Shown: positions 45,367 through 54,076 of the stretch, piece by piece
Numbering within the stretch: position 1 is the stretch's first letter
Layout: the number at the start of each line of letters is the position of its first letter
Program-made: the position numbers and the translations under genes
Origin: Paraeggerthella hominis
Lineage (GTDB): Bacteria; Actinomycetota; Coriobacteriia; Coriobacteriales; Eggerthellaceae
Assembly: GCF_021044775.1 (NCBI RefSeq)
Contig: NZ_JAJNOQ010000001.1
Span: forward strand, 248,001-312,000
Reading direction: 5' to 3'
Length of the DNA stretch: 64,000 nt
The notes under the pieces: model-generated
What the model saw: the letters and a program-made list of their open reading frames with translations, nothing else
Told to the model about the DNA's origin: nothing
The model's database searches: none

Positions 45367-46410
45367 TCAAAAATGCAGGGAATGCGGAATGAAAAGCTGC
45401 TGGTAGAGGTTCTTGGCGTAGCGGTCGGTCATGCCGGCCACGTAATCGGCCACGGCGCGCAGGTCGTCGCTTTCGGGAATGTCGCGGTACTCGCGCGGCA
45501 CCTCTTCCACGTGATCGACGTAGTAATCGAACAAATCCTCGATAAGGTGCGTCGCCTTCTCCACCTCGACCGTGACGGTCGGCGCGGTGTACACGCGCTC
45601 GAACAAAAACTCCCGCAGCTCCATCATCGCGTCCCATACCGTGCTGCTCATGCGAATGTCGTCGACCGCGGCGGAGGTCTTCACCATGTCACGCACGAGG
45701 GTCTCTATGCGCGTAGAGTGATCGGACCCTAAAACGGCGTGCGTGGCGGCGGGCAGGTCGGACTCGGAAAGGACGCCCGCGCGAATAGCGTCGTCGATAT
45801 CGTGGTTCACGTAGGCGATCCGATCCGCCGTGCCGACGATGCGGCCCTCCAGCGTTTCGGCCCGAAGATCGCCCGTGTGGTTGAGGATGCCGTCGCGCAC
45901 CTCGGCCGTGAGGTTCAAGCCCTTCCCGCCGTTTTCGATGCGCTCGACCACGCGCAGGCTCTGCTCGTTGTGCCGGTACAGCGCCGCTGCCTGAGAAGAC
46001 GTCGGATCGATGCCCTTGTGGCGGGCAAGGCAGCGCGCCAAGGCCGACTCTCCCGTATGCCCGAACGGCGTGTGCCCCAGGTCGTGCCCGAGCGAGATGG
46101 CCTCGGTGAGGTCTTCGTTCAAGCCCAGGGAGCGCGCGATGGTCCGCGCGATCTGAGCCACTTCGAGCGTATGCGTGAGGCGCGTCCGAAAATGATCGCC
46201 CTCCGCCGCCAGGAACACCTGGGTTTTATGCGAGAGCCGGCGAAACGCCTTCGTGTGCAGGATCTTGTCGCGGTCGCGCTGGTAATCGGTGCGCAGAACG
46301 TCCGGCTCGGCCGAGCGATCCCGGCCTTCGCTCTGATCGGCGAACGCCGCATCTGCGGAAAGCGTCTCGTGCTCTCGCTGCTCTTGGTCTTCGCGATGGA
46401 TGACATGCAT
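45367..46410 (-). CDS. dgt: Deoxyguanosine triphosphate triphosphohydrolase-like protein
   Basis: A 347-residue HD-domain enzyme that hydrolyses dNTPs, often dGTP, to the nucleoside and triphosphate. Metal-binding residues are in FRTRLTHTLEVAQIARTI, the HD motif is GHDLGHTPFGHTGE, and YRHNEQSLRVVE and RIAYVNHDIDDAI follow. AAGGAGG precedes ATG 46410; the longer frame upstream lacks a site. In many actinobacteria the gene sits before dnaG, which is absent here. Confidence 0.93.
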   Translation of the reverse strand: MHVIHREDQEQREHETLSADAAFADQSEGRDRSAEPDVLRTDYQRDRDKILHTKAFRRLSHKTQVFLAAEGDHFRTRLTHTLEVAQIARTIARSLGLNEDLTEAISLGHDLGHTPFGHTGESALARCLARHKGIDPTSSQAAALYRHNEQSLRVVERIENGGKGLNLTAEVRDGILNHTGDLRAETLEGRIVGTADRIAYVNHDIDDAIRAGVLSESDLPAATHAVLGSDHSTRIETLVRDMVKTSAAVDDIRMSSTVWDAMMELREFLFERVYTAPTVTVEVEKATHLIEDLFDYYVDHVEEVPREYRDIPESDDLRAVADYVAGMTDRYAKNLYQQLFIPHSLHF

Positions 46411-46558
46411 GGAATCCTCCTTGCAACCGACGTCCTGAACGGCATTGTACCAGATGCAGCGCCGTTTCATCAGGGGAAACGAAACGACGAGACGAGACTT
46501 GAAGCGGGCTTGAAGCGAAGCAGGAGGCAAGCTGGCGGCCCCTGCCCCGCCTTGTCGC

Positions 46559-47635
46559 CTAGTCCGACAGCTCGTGCGGCAAGAAGACGCCTCGCTCGGT
46601 GACGATGCGGGAAACGTAGCGCGCGGGCGTCACGTCGAACGCCGGGTTCCACACGTCTACGCCGTCGATGGGGCAAGGCAGCACTTCGGACGGATCGCGC
46701 TCCTCGATGGGGACGAGCGAACCGTCCGAAATGGAGAAATCGATGGTGGAAGTAGGAGCCGCCACGTAGAAGGGAACGTTGCGCTCGGCGGCCAGCACGG
46801 CAACGCCGTACGTGCCTATCTTGTTGGCCACATCGCCGTTGGCGGCGATGCGATCGGCCCCAACGACAACGGCGTCCACCTGGCCCTTCGCCATAAGGCT
46901 TGCCGCCATGCCGTCGCAGATGAGCGTGGTGGGAACGCCCGCGCGGGAAAGCTCCCAAACGCTCAGTCGCGCGCCCTGCCCCACCGGCCTGGTCTCGTCC
47001 GCGTACACCCGCTCGATCCCGCCGCGCTCGGCCGCCGCGTACACCACGCCGAGCGCCGTGCCGTAGAACACGGTCGCCAAGCTGCCGGCGTTGCAGTGGG
47101 TGAGCACCCGCGCGCCCGCAGGAAGCAGGGACGCCCCGTGCGCGCCGATGGCCCGGTTCGCCGCCTCGTCCTCGACTTCCATGCGCTTCGCTTCGCCGAA
47201 CAGAGTCTCGGCGACCTCGGACGGAAGCGCGCCCTCCCGCAGCGCCTCGCGCGCAAGAGCCGCGACGCGCTCGACGCCCCAGGCAAGGTTGACCGCCGTG
47301 GGCCGAGCGCCCGCAATCCGCTCGGCAACCGACTCGAGCAGCTCCCAGAAGCGCAGACCCTGCTCGGCGCATCCATGCGACGCGGCCTCCGATGCTCCTT
47401 CGTTGCATGCCCACGCAGCCACCGCGGCCGCCCCCGCTACGCCGATAGCCGGCGCGCCGCGCACCGCAAGCGTCTCGATAGCCCGCACGACGGCGCGCCA
47501 ATCATGCGTGCGGACTATGGAAAGTTCGCCCGGCAGCAGGCGCTGGTCTACGTACGCGAAGCACGCGCGACCGTCGCCGTCGCGTTCGAGCTCGACGGTG
47601 CGCGGCAATCGGTCAAGACGGAGGGGCTGGCTCAT
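46559..47635 (-). CDS. mtnA: S-methyl-5-thioribose-1-phosphate isomerase
   Basis: A 358-residue aldose-ketose isomerase of the methionine salvage pathway, converting MTR-1-P to MTRu-1-P. Family blocks are TLAVRGAPAIGVAGA near residue 56, the catalytic cysteine in THCNAGSLAT, and the catalytic aspartate in GADRIAANGDVANKIGTY. The C-terminal NPAFDVTPARYV is also conserved. No other mtn gene is adjacent; it may act on 5-deoxyribose-1-P or ribose-1-P-like substrates. GAAAGGA precedes ATG 47635. Confidence 0.94.
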   Translation of the reverse strand: MSQPLRLDRLPRTVELERDGDGRACFAYVDQRLLPGELSIVRTHDWRAVVRAIETLAVRGAPAIGVAGAAAVAAWACNEGASEAASHGCAEQGLRFWELLESVAERIAGARPTAVNLAWGVERVAALAREALREGALPSEVAETLFGEAKRMEVEDEAANRAIGAHGASLLPAGARVLTHCNAGSLATVFYGTALGVVYAAAERGGIERVYADETRPVGQGARLSVWELSRAGVPTTLICDGMAASLMAKGQVDAVVVGADRIAANGDVANKIGTYGVAVLAAERNVPFYVAAPTSTIDFSISDGSLVPIEERDPSEVLPCPIDGVDVWNPAFDVTPARYVSRIVTERGVFLPHELSD

Positions 47636-47687
47636 GAAAGGTCCTTTCTTCGGTTGCAGCATTGTAGCGCACCGCAAGCCTCGCGCG

Positions 47688-48917
47688 CTAACCGAGAAGC
47701 TGCTGGCAGACCCACGCGCCGTATTCCCCCGACCACATGGTTTCAAGCTGGTAGAACGCCAAATCCCAATCGAACCCGTTCTCAAACGCAAGCTCCAGGT
47801 AGTTGAGGGACCGCACGGGCGCATCGGCCGCGCCCGCCCGCTCGTCGGCGCGCAGCTGCGCCGCAAACGTGTAGGAGCACGTGGGACAGTTCGAAACCAG
47901 CACGGCCGCGCCGACGCTCGAAGCCTCGTCGTCGAGGATGCGGTGCGCCCGCCGCGCGCACAGGCCGGGGTCGACAAGGGAAACGGCGCCGCCCGCGCCG
48001 CAGCAAAGGGCACGTTGCCCGCAATGGGGAAACTCGCAAAGCGCGCCTTCCTCGAACAGAGAGCGAAGCGGACCCCCGAACGCGCCGTCGCGGTCGTGGC
48101 AGGAGTCGAACACAGCCGCGCGCGCCATCGCGCCCGCCGACGAACCCGCCGCAGCAAGCACGCGGTCCTTGCCTATCTTCACGCCAGCATCGGCCAAAAG
48201 CCGAGGAAGGGCGACGAACTCCATGCCCTCCGATTCTTCCGTTTCGGAAAACTCGTCGCGACAGCCCGGACACGCGAACACGACCTTCGCGATACCGGCC
48301 TCGCGCGCACGGCGCACCATATCGCTCTTGTAAGCTCGGACGCGCTCTCCCAACCCCCCGGACTTGAGGGGGCTTCCGCAGCAATCGGTAGAGATCACGG
48401 GATTCATGCCCCGATCCTGCAAAAACGAGAACACCTCCCGCGTCAGCTCGGGCGCGTAGCTCGCCAGCGTGCAGCCGGGAAAGAACAGGGTGTCCGATCC
48501 CAGCTCGCGCGCGCTTTCCCAAGAGGGAAGGTCCGCGTAGCCTATGCCGTGAACGGCCCGGTACACCGAAAAGATATGCCATTCCTTGTCGACCTGCGTA
48601 GACTCGAACCCCTCCATGGTGGTCGCGCCAACGCGGGCGAGCACTTCGCGCAAGCTCGCAAGAACGCTGCGGGCGTCGACGTCCGTCGGGCAGGAGCACG
48701 TGCAGGAACCGCACATGCAGCAGCGCCTGACCGCAAGCGCAAGCTCCGGCACGCTGCGCAGCGCGTCAAGGGACGGCTCCCCTCTGAACGGCTCGATCAG
48801 ATCCCGCAACGACGAGACCCCGGCATCGCTCAGAACCTCGCAGCGGTCGACGCAGGCCCCGCAACCCGAGCACGCCGAAAACGCGCGCTCCAACCGATCG
48901 AACACGATATCGCCCAT
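47688..48917 (-). CDS. CCG-domain Fe-S oxidoreductase (GlpC/HdrB-like)
   Basis: A 409-residue soluble protein. Two N-terminal [4Fe-4S] motifs (CSGCGACVDRC near residue 16, CCMCGSCTCSCP near 67) precede two CCG cysteine domains: PGCTLASYAP...DCCGSPLKSGG and SCHDRDG...CCGAGGAV...CPTC. This is the layout of HdrD, GlpC and LutA-type proteins that pass electrons between a membrane or flavin partner and a disulfide or quinone. No HdrA, GlpA or lactate gene lies beside it, so the partner is unknown. ATG 48917 follows GGCGGAT. It starts 192 bp from the divergent nucleoside hydrolase gene. Confidence 0.88.
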   Translation of the reverse strand: MGDIVFDRLERAFSACSGCGACVDRCEVLSDAGVSSLRDLIEPFRGEPSLDALRSVPELALAVRRCCMCGSCTCSCPTDVDARSVLASLREVLARVGATTMEGFESTQVDKEWHIFSVYRAVHGIGYADLPSWESARELGSDTLFFPGCTLASYAPELTREVFSFLQDRGMNPVISTDCCGSPLKSGGLGERVRAYKSDMVRRAREAGIAKVVFACPGCRDEFSETEESEGMEFVALPRLLADAGVKIGKDRVLAAAGSSAGAMARAAVFDSCHDRDGAFGGPLRSLFEEGALCEFPHCGQRALCCGAGGAVSLVDPGLCARRAHRILDDEASSVGAAVLVSNCPTCSYTFAAQLRADERAGAADAPVRSLNYLELAFENGFDWDLAFYQLETMWSGEYGAWVCQQLLG

Positions 48918-49043
48918 CGAGATCCGCCCCCCACGGTCTGCGCCCGAACCGCCTCTCGCGGCAAGCCGCGCGACGTCCGAGCAGCAAGGGCTGCGAACAC
49001 CGTCGCAGCCCCGCCCCTTTACTATAGACTGTTGCAAGTATAA

Positions 49044-49060
49044 GATATGATCTAGTATTT
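49044..49060 (+). promoter_or_regulatory. Shared 17-bp motif, copy 1
   Basis: GATATGATCTAGTATTT lies 49 bp before the nucleoside hydrolase ATG. It resembles GATnnTnnCTAGTATwT copies before the ABC importer and the kinase genes. It overlaps a TATGAT that could be the -10 box. Confidence 0.55.
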
Positions 49061-49109
49061 CACAATGCTCTTCATGCCCAAGCCGCACGTGCTGCCAGAG
49101 AGGAACGTC

Positions 49110-49994
49110 ATGAGCGCACTAACGCCGAAACGCGTCATCGTCGACTTCGACAACACCATGGGGGTGCCCCGATGCGACGTCGACGACGGCCTTGCCCTCC
49201 TCTACCTGCTCGGCAACCCCGATGCGGTCCGGGTCGAAGCCGCATGCACCGCGTACGGGAACTCGTCCATCGACGTCGTGCACGAGAACACGACGCGCCT
49301 CTTCGCGGAATGGAGCTTTGACGTGCCCATTCTGAAAGGCTGCGCGAACCCCCTCGACGAAACAAGCGAAGCATCGCGCTTCCTTGCGCAAGCGGCGGTG
49401 GACGACCGGGGCGCATTGAGCGTTCTAGCGCTAGGATCGCTAACGAACCTGAAAGGGGCCGCGCGCATCGACCCCGGCTTTTTCGGAAACCTGCGCGAAA
49501 CGGTGCTCATGGGAGGAGTCACGGAAAGCCTGGTCATCAACGGACGCATCATGAACGAGCTCAACCTCTCCTGCGACCCCCAGGCAACGCTCGAGGTACT
49601 GTCGTCGCCGACGCCGGTCAGCATCGCCACGTCGCAGAACTGCCTGCCGGCGACCTTTTCCCGTAACGACTTCCTGGCGCGATTCGGCGGCGACTCGTGG
49701 ATCGCGCGCACGTGCGACCCTTGGCTCTCCACCATGGAGAACGCGTACGGGCTGGACGGCTTCACCTGCTGGGACCTTGTGGCCGCCGCCTACCTGGCCC
49801 AACCGGACCTCTTCGACCAGCAACGGCAAGACGTGTCGCTCAACGCCGCGTTCCTCTCCGTCGGCTACCTCGAGAGCGCACGGGCAACCGCACCTCGAGC
49901 GTCCATCGGCGTTCCGCGGATAATCGATCCGGAGGCATTCAAGGAAAACGCTTTCCTCTCATGGGAGAGAGCCTTGGCGCGCCTGGGGTTGTAA
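49110..49994 (+). CDS. Inosine-uridine preferring nucleoside hydrolase family protein
   Basis: A 294-residue hydrolase that should cleave the N-glycosidic bond of ribonucleosides. The calcium-binding aspartates appear as DFDN at 12-15 and CDVDDGLAL at 22-30, an expanded version of the usual DxDxxxDD. ALGSLTNL, LMGGV and NELNLSCDPQAT match family blocks, with the late aspartate site near WDLVAAAYL. AGAGAGGA precedes ATG 49110. It converges on the ABC ATPase gene with 33 bp between stops and shares the promoter motif of that operon. Confidence 0.9.
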   Translation: MSALTPKRVIVDFDNTMGVPRCDVDDGLALLYLLGNPDAVRVEAACTAYGNSSIDVVHENTTRLFAEWSFDVPILKGCANPLDETSEASRFLAQAAVDDRGALSVLALGSLTNLKGAARIDPGFFGNLRETVLMGGVTESLVINGRIMNELNLSCDPQATLEVLSSPTPVSIATSQNCLPATFSRNDFLARFGGDSWIARTCDPWLSTMENAYGLDGFTCWDLVAAAYLAQPDLFDQQRQDVSLNAAFLSVGYLESARATAPRASIGVPRIIDPEAFKENAFLSWERALARLGL

Positions 49995-50027
49995 GGGGGA
50001 CGCCTTCGCTCGAGCGAACGGCGCGGA

Positions 50028-50879
50028 TCAATCCTTCGTCACGGCATGCACGAAGGGCGCGCATCCGGCAACGCACACCAGCACGGCCGCACCGTCCGAA
50101 ACATCCGGCGCGGGAATCGCGAGCCTTCCCGCGCGAAACGTGCCGTCGGACACCGTTCCTTCGATGGCCGACGATCCCCTGAAGCACCCCTCCACCGTCT
50201 CGTTCGCAGGAGCCAGCAAGACCTCCGAGGGAGGAGCGTCTTGCAGCACCCGGCCCTCGCTCACGTAGATCACCCGATCGCTCATGACCAGCGCCTCCTG
50301 CGCATCGTGCGTCACCATGACCGAGGTCATGTCGAAGCGTCGATGAAGCTCCAGGACAAGCGCGCGCATTTCGTCGCGCAGCTGCTCGTCAAGGCCGCTG
50401 AACGGCTCGTCCAGCAAAAGCACCCGAGGCTTGCCCGCCAGGGCGCGGGCCAACGCCACACGCTGCTGCTGCCCGCCCGAAAGCTGGTTCGTCCGCCGGT
50501 CGCCCATGCCCTCCAAGCGAACCGCCCGCAAAAGCTCTTCAGCCTCGCGGTGGCGCTGAGGCTTGGACGCCCCCTGCATCTTCAGCGCGAACGCCACGTT
50601 GTCGCGCACGCTCATGTTGGGAAACAGGCGAATATCCTGGAACACGATAGCTGCGCGGCGTTTATGCGAGGGCAGGTCGTCGACGATTTCGCCGTCGAAG
50701 GAAACCGTTCCGCAATCCTGGGGCATCAGCCCCGAGACGATCTTCAGAATAGTCGACTTCCCTGCGCCCGACTCCCCCAGAAGCGACACGAACTCCCCGT
50801 TGGAAACCGAGAAGGAAACGTCGTCCAGTATCGACTTGCCTCCCAGGGAAAGCCCGATTCCATCAAGAGAAAGGTGCAT
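50028..50879 (-). CDS. ABC importer ATPase (YnjD/PotA-like)
   Basis: A 283-residue ATPase with Walker A GESGAGKST at 35-43, signature LSGGQQQRVALARAL, Walker B VLLLDEPFSGLD and VTHDAQEALV. A C-terminal OB-like tail of about 50 residues follows. It energises the two permeases and binding protein encoded just upstream, which resemble the E. coli YnjBCD system; PotA, ThiQ and FbpC are the nearest general relatives. The gene follows the second permease by 27 bp. The substrate is unknown. Confidence 0.9.
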   Translation of the reverse strand: MHLSLDGIGLSLGGKSILDDVSFSVSNGEFVSLLGESGAGKSTILKIVSGLMPQDCGTVSFDGEIVDDLPSHKRRAAIVFQDIRLFPNMSVRDNVAFALKMQGASKPQRHREAEELLRAVRLEGMGDRRTNQLSGGQQQRVALARALAGKPRVLLLDEPFSGLDEQLRDEMRALVLELHRRFDMTSVMVTHDAQEALVMSDRVIYVSEGRVLQDAPPSEVLLAPANETVEGCFRGSSAIEGTVSDGTFRAGRLAIPAPDVSDGAAVLVCVAGCAPFVHAVTKD

Positions 50880-50906
50880 GCAGACCTCCTGTAGCCCGTT
50901 GCCTTA

Positions 50907-51761
50907 TCACCCGTACAGCTCGCCGTCCTCGCGCATGCCAAACCGCCTCATCAGCCATTCGAAGAAAAGAAACACGGCGAACGTCGAAGCGATGAACACA
51001 AGTCCGTACGCCGCGGCAATGGTTCGATCGCCTCCCGAAAGGTAGGGAAACATTACCACGGCAAGCGTCCTCACCGCGCCGCCGCCGATCAGCAACGTGA
51101 GGAAGTACTGGGAAAACGACATGATGTACGCCATGGACAGCGACGACACGATACCCGGAAGCAAGGCCGGAAGGGTCACACGCCGCACCGCCTTCAACGG
51201 AGACGCCCCCAGCGCTTTGGCCGCGTCCTCGAGCCGCGTACCCACCGCGTCGGTCATATCCATCATGATGACGGCGGAATACGGCAGCGCAACGATGGCG
51301 TGGGCCAAAACCACCCCCGGAACCGTTCGCGCGATGCCCGCCTTGATGAACAGCACCTGCACGCCCATGGCGAACACCGTCGTCGGTATGAGAAACGGCG
51401 TGACGAGCCCGAAGCTGAACGCCTTGCGCCCCGCCCATTCGTAGCAGCTGACGGCGCGCGCCGCCAACGCTGCGACGAGCGTGGTCAGCACTGCCGCGGC
51501 CAAGGCGATGAGCACGCTTTGGACCATCATCGAAAGCCCCGTGTCGCGGCCCTCCGACAAAACCAGCTCCACGCCTCTTAGGGAAAACGATTGAGGCAGC
51601 AGGTGGGGCCAGGCCCAGCTGTCGGCGAAGGCCCACAGGGCCACCACCGCGATGGGCAGCAAGACGATCGCCGCGTGCACGGCGACGAACACCTTGGACA
51701 ACCTGCCCTGCCGCGCTGCAGAAGCTCGCTTGCTTGGCTTCGGCGTGCCGATAGACGCCAT
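50907..51761 (-). CDS. ABC importer permease 2 (YnjC-like half)
   Basis: A 284-residue permease with six helices and the EAA-type loop AAKALGASPLKAVRRVTLPALLPGI near residues 185-210. It pairs with the first permease gene 2 bp upstream. The start at 51761 was chosen because the longer frame runs through that permease gene. The N-terminal extension is basic and cytoplasmic. Confidence 0.88.
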   Translation of the reverse strand: MASIGTPKPSKRASAARQGRLSKVFVAVHAAIVLLPIAVVALWAFADSWAWPHLLPQSFSLRGVELVLSEGRDTGLSMMVQSVLIALAAAVLTTLVAALAARAVSCYEWAGRKAFSFGLVTPFLIPTTVFAMGVQVLFIKAGIARTVPGVVLAHAIVALPYSAVIMMDMTDAVGTRLEDAAKALGASPLKAVRRVTLPALLPGIVSSLSMAYIMSFSQYFLTLLIGGGAVRTLAVVMFPYLSGGDRTIAAAYGLVFIASTFAVFLFFEWLMRRFGMREDGELYG

Positions 51762-51763
51762 GC

Positions 51764-52639
51764 TCACCGCTCCTTCCGCTCGCGCTGCACGATGGCGAAG
51801 TACGCGACGGCGAGCACCGTGCAGATCAGAGCCATCACGCCGTTCAACGCCATCGCGTAGCAGCGATTGAGGATGTCGGGATCTTGGAACTCTATGTAGG
51901 CGAGCACCGGAAGCGCCTTGGGAAGCGTCGGCCCGAGCAAGAACGGAACCTCGTAGGATCCGAACGCGAATGCGAACACCACCAAAAACGCCTTCGCCAC
52001 CGCACCTTTGCACAAGGGCAGGGTCACCTCGAAAAACGATCGCAACGGCCCCGCGCCCAGCGTAGACGACGCCTCGCCGAGCGACGAGCTTATGTTCATC
52101 ATGATGGAAGCCGTGCAAAACGCGACGAAAGGCACTTCCTTCCACAGGTACACCGCGATGATCCCCCAGCCCGACGAAGCGCCCACCACCGAAACGACGG
52201 ATCCCGGATCTTGAGCCAGGCCGAGCCAGCACATGAGCCGCGGAACGAGGCCCGAGCCCGCGAACAGGCAGATCACCGCCAAGGCAACCAGAGCGTGCAT
52301 GACCATCAGCGGCAGGCGAATGCCGACCAGCCGAACGAACCGGCCTGATCTGGCTCTCGTCATGAACCCGGCCAAAGCCACGCCGCCCACGACGGCCAGC
52401 ACCGAGGACACCGCCGCTAGGTACAGGCTGTACGAAACGGAGTCCTTCAAGTCCGACCGAGCGAACACCTGCACGTAGTAATCCAAGGTGAAATCCGTGC
52501 GACCGAGAAACGGCATGATCCCGAACCCCTGCAGCACCCCGTTCGCCACCCCGTAAAAGAAGACGGCGAACAGCACGGCCGCGGGAAGCGCAAGCACGTA
52601 CGGAACCAACCGTCTTCTTATGGTACGGGGCAGCGGCAT
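51764..52639 (-). CDS. ABC importer permease 1 (YnjC-like half)
   Basis: A 291-residue permease with six helices. The EAA loop reads EASSTLGAGPLRSFFEVTLPLCKGA around residues 195-220. Together with the next gene it forms a heterodimeric channel; E. coli YnjC joins both halves in one protein, whereas here they are separate. GGGA lies about 10 bp before ATG 52639. It starts 5 bp after the binding-protein stop. Confidence 0.88.
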   Translation of the reverse strand: MPLPRTIRRRLVPYVLALPAAVLFAVFFYGVANGVLQGFGIMPFLGRTDFTLDYYVQVFARSDLKDSVSYSLYLAAVSSVLAVVGGVALAGFMTRARSGRFVRLVGIRLPLMVMHALVALAVICLFAGSGLVPRLMCWLGLAQDPGSVVSVVGASSGWGIIAVYLWKEVPFVAFCTASIMMNISSSLGEASSTLGAGPLRSFFEVTLPLCKGAVAKAFLVVFAFAFGSYEVPFLLGPTLPKALPVLAYIEFQDPDILNRCYAMALNGVMALICTVLAVAYFAIVQRERKER

Positions 52640-52644
52640 GACGA

Positions 52645-53937
52645 CTACTTCCCTACAACCTCGTCGAGCCACAGCTGCTCGATAAGGGGAACCACCGGAC
52701 CTGCGGCCTCGGCAACGCGCGCGCCCAGCAGCTCGTCCAACGCAAGCTCGCTGCCCTTCAGCTCGATTCCCTCGAAGGCCGCCCGATCTTCAGCCGGCAG
52801 CTTCTCCATGTCGAGCACGCTGATGTTTCCCAGCTCCTTGTACTGGTCGAGCTGCATCTGCGGGCTCATGACCTCGTTGATGGCCACCAATGCCGCCGCC
52901 TTGTGGGGAGCGTTTTGCGCAATGGCCATGAAGTTCGTGTTGCCCACGGTTCCCGTGTCCAGCAGAAACGGCTTGACGGTCTTCGGAAGGGCCCCGTTGT
53001 CGACGTCGGACTGGGGGCTTCCGTAGCCCATGCCCAAAACCAGCTCGCCGTCGGCGAACATGGACCGAACCGTTGCGGAATCCGCCGGGAACGTTGCGCC
53101 CTGGTTCCATAAGTACGGGTTGAGCGAGCGCAGGTATTCCAGTCCGGGATCGACGATGGCCTTCACTTCTTCAGTCGTCGGGTCGGTCATGCGCGAGAGC
53201 TTTTCGAACTCGTCTTTGCCGACGACGCCCGCAATCAGGCACTCGATGAATCCCGTTCCCGTAAAATCGCCCGGCTGAGGATACGTCACCTTGCCGGGGT
53301 TCTCTTTGCAAAACGCCGTGAATTCCTGCAGGGTCCTCGGCGGGTTCGGATGGGAAGCCGAATCGATCCACAGATGCATCTGCGCTTTGGCGTACGGAGC
53401 CTCGAACCCTTCGGTAGGGCTGCCGAAGTCGTACGCGTTGTCGGCAGCGTCTTTGTCGCAGTACTCGTTGAAATTGGGAAGGTACTCGCAGAACGGGCCC
53501 CACAGGTACCCGTTCTTCTTCGTGGAGTAGAAGTTCTCGCCGTTGATCCAGATGAAGTCGATGGTCCCCTCGCTCACGCCTGCCTGCATCTCGCCCGAAA
53601 GCTGCGTGAGGATGTCGTTGATGTCCATGCCGACCAGGTCGAGCGTGATATCGTACCGCTCTTTCAGCCGCGGCGTTAGAACCTTCTCGATCCACGTGTT
53701 GCGAGGCTCGCTGCCGCCCCATCCGTACCAGGAAACCGTCTGGCCCTTCGCTTCTTCCAGGACCGCGTTCCAATCAGCGTAGTCGATCGAAGCTGCGGCG
53801 GCGCCCGCGTCGGATCCCCCGCCCGAAGCGCCCGAGCATCCCGCGAGCGCCCCGCCGCACGCGATCGTCAACCCCGCCGTCGCTCCCAACGCCAAGAAAC
53901 GACGGCGAGAGTACATCTGCTGCGCAACCTTGTCCAT
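52645..53937 (-). CDS. ABC importer substrate-binding lipoprotein (YnjB-like)
   Basis: A 430-residue extracytoplasmic binding protein. The N-terminus combines a twin-arginine-like SRRRFLALG with a lipobox ALAGC at about Cys34, followed by a Gly/Ser linker. The mature opening AKGQTVSWYGWGGSEPRNTWIEKV (a region) is characteristic of YnjB-type binding proteins, a branch of the spermidine/thiamine/iron binding-protein superfamily. AAGGAA precedes ATG 53937. It is first in the importer operon, and the shared 17-bp motif lies about 80-100 bp upstream. The substrate is unknown. Confidence 0.9.
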   Translation of the reverse strand: MDKVAQQMYSRRRFLALGATAGLTIACGGALAGCSGASGGGSDAGAAAASIDYADWNAVLEEAKGQTVSWYGWGGSEPRNTWIEKVLTPRLKERYDITLDLVGMDINDILTQLSGEMQAGVSEGTIDFIWINGENFYSTKKNGYLWGPFCEYLPNFNEYCDKDAADNAYDFGSPTEGFEAPYAKAQMHLWIDSASHPNPPRTLQEFTAFCKENPGKVTYPQPGDFTGTGFIECLIAGVVGKDEFEKLSRMTDPTTEEVKAIVDPGLEYLRSLNPYLWNQGATFPADSATVRSMFADGELVLGMGYGSPQSDVDNGALPKTVKPFLLDTGTVGNTNFMAIAQNAPHKAAALVAINEVMSPQMQLDQYKELGNISVLDMEKLPAEDRAAFEGIELKGSELALDELLGARVAEAAGPVVPLIEQLWLDEVVGK

Positions 53938-54017
53938 ACCGATTCCTTCCCCTTGTGCCATCATGATACGATCATGAGATTCATCAACCGTACACTAGTA
54001 GTATATATCTAATAGTA

Positions 54018-54034
54018 GATCATAGCTAGTATAT
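54018..54034. promoter_or_regulatory. Shared 17-bp motif, copy 2
   Basis: GATCATAGCTAGTATAT lies about 80-100 bp before the leftward ABC importer operon, in a markedly AT-rich patch with further TACTA/TAGTA words (53991-54030). It aligns with copies at 49044 and 55165. Confidence 0.55.
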
Positions 54035-54076
54035 GTGCGAACCAGATCGCTCAGCGGCGCGCATCGTGCAGCGCTC

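Noticed and set aside
52645..53937. TPP riboswitch upstream of the importer, which would have indicated a thiamine system
   Set aside because: The 139-bp upstream region lacks the conserved riboswitch words and is dominated by AT-rich TACTA repeats.
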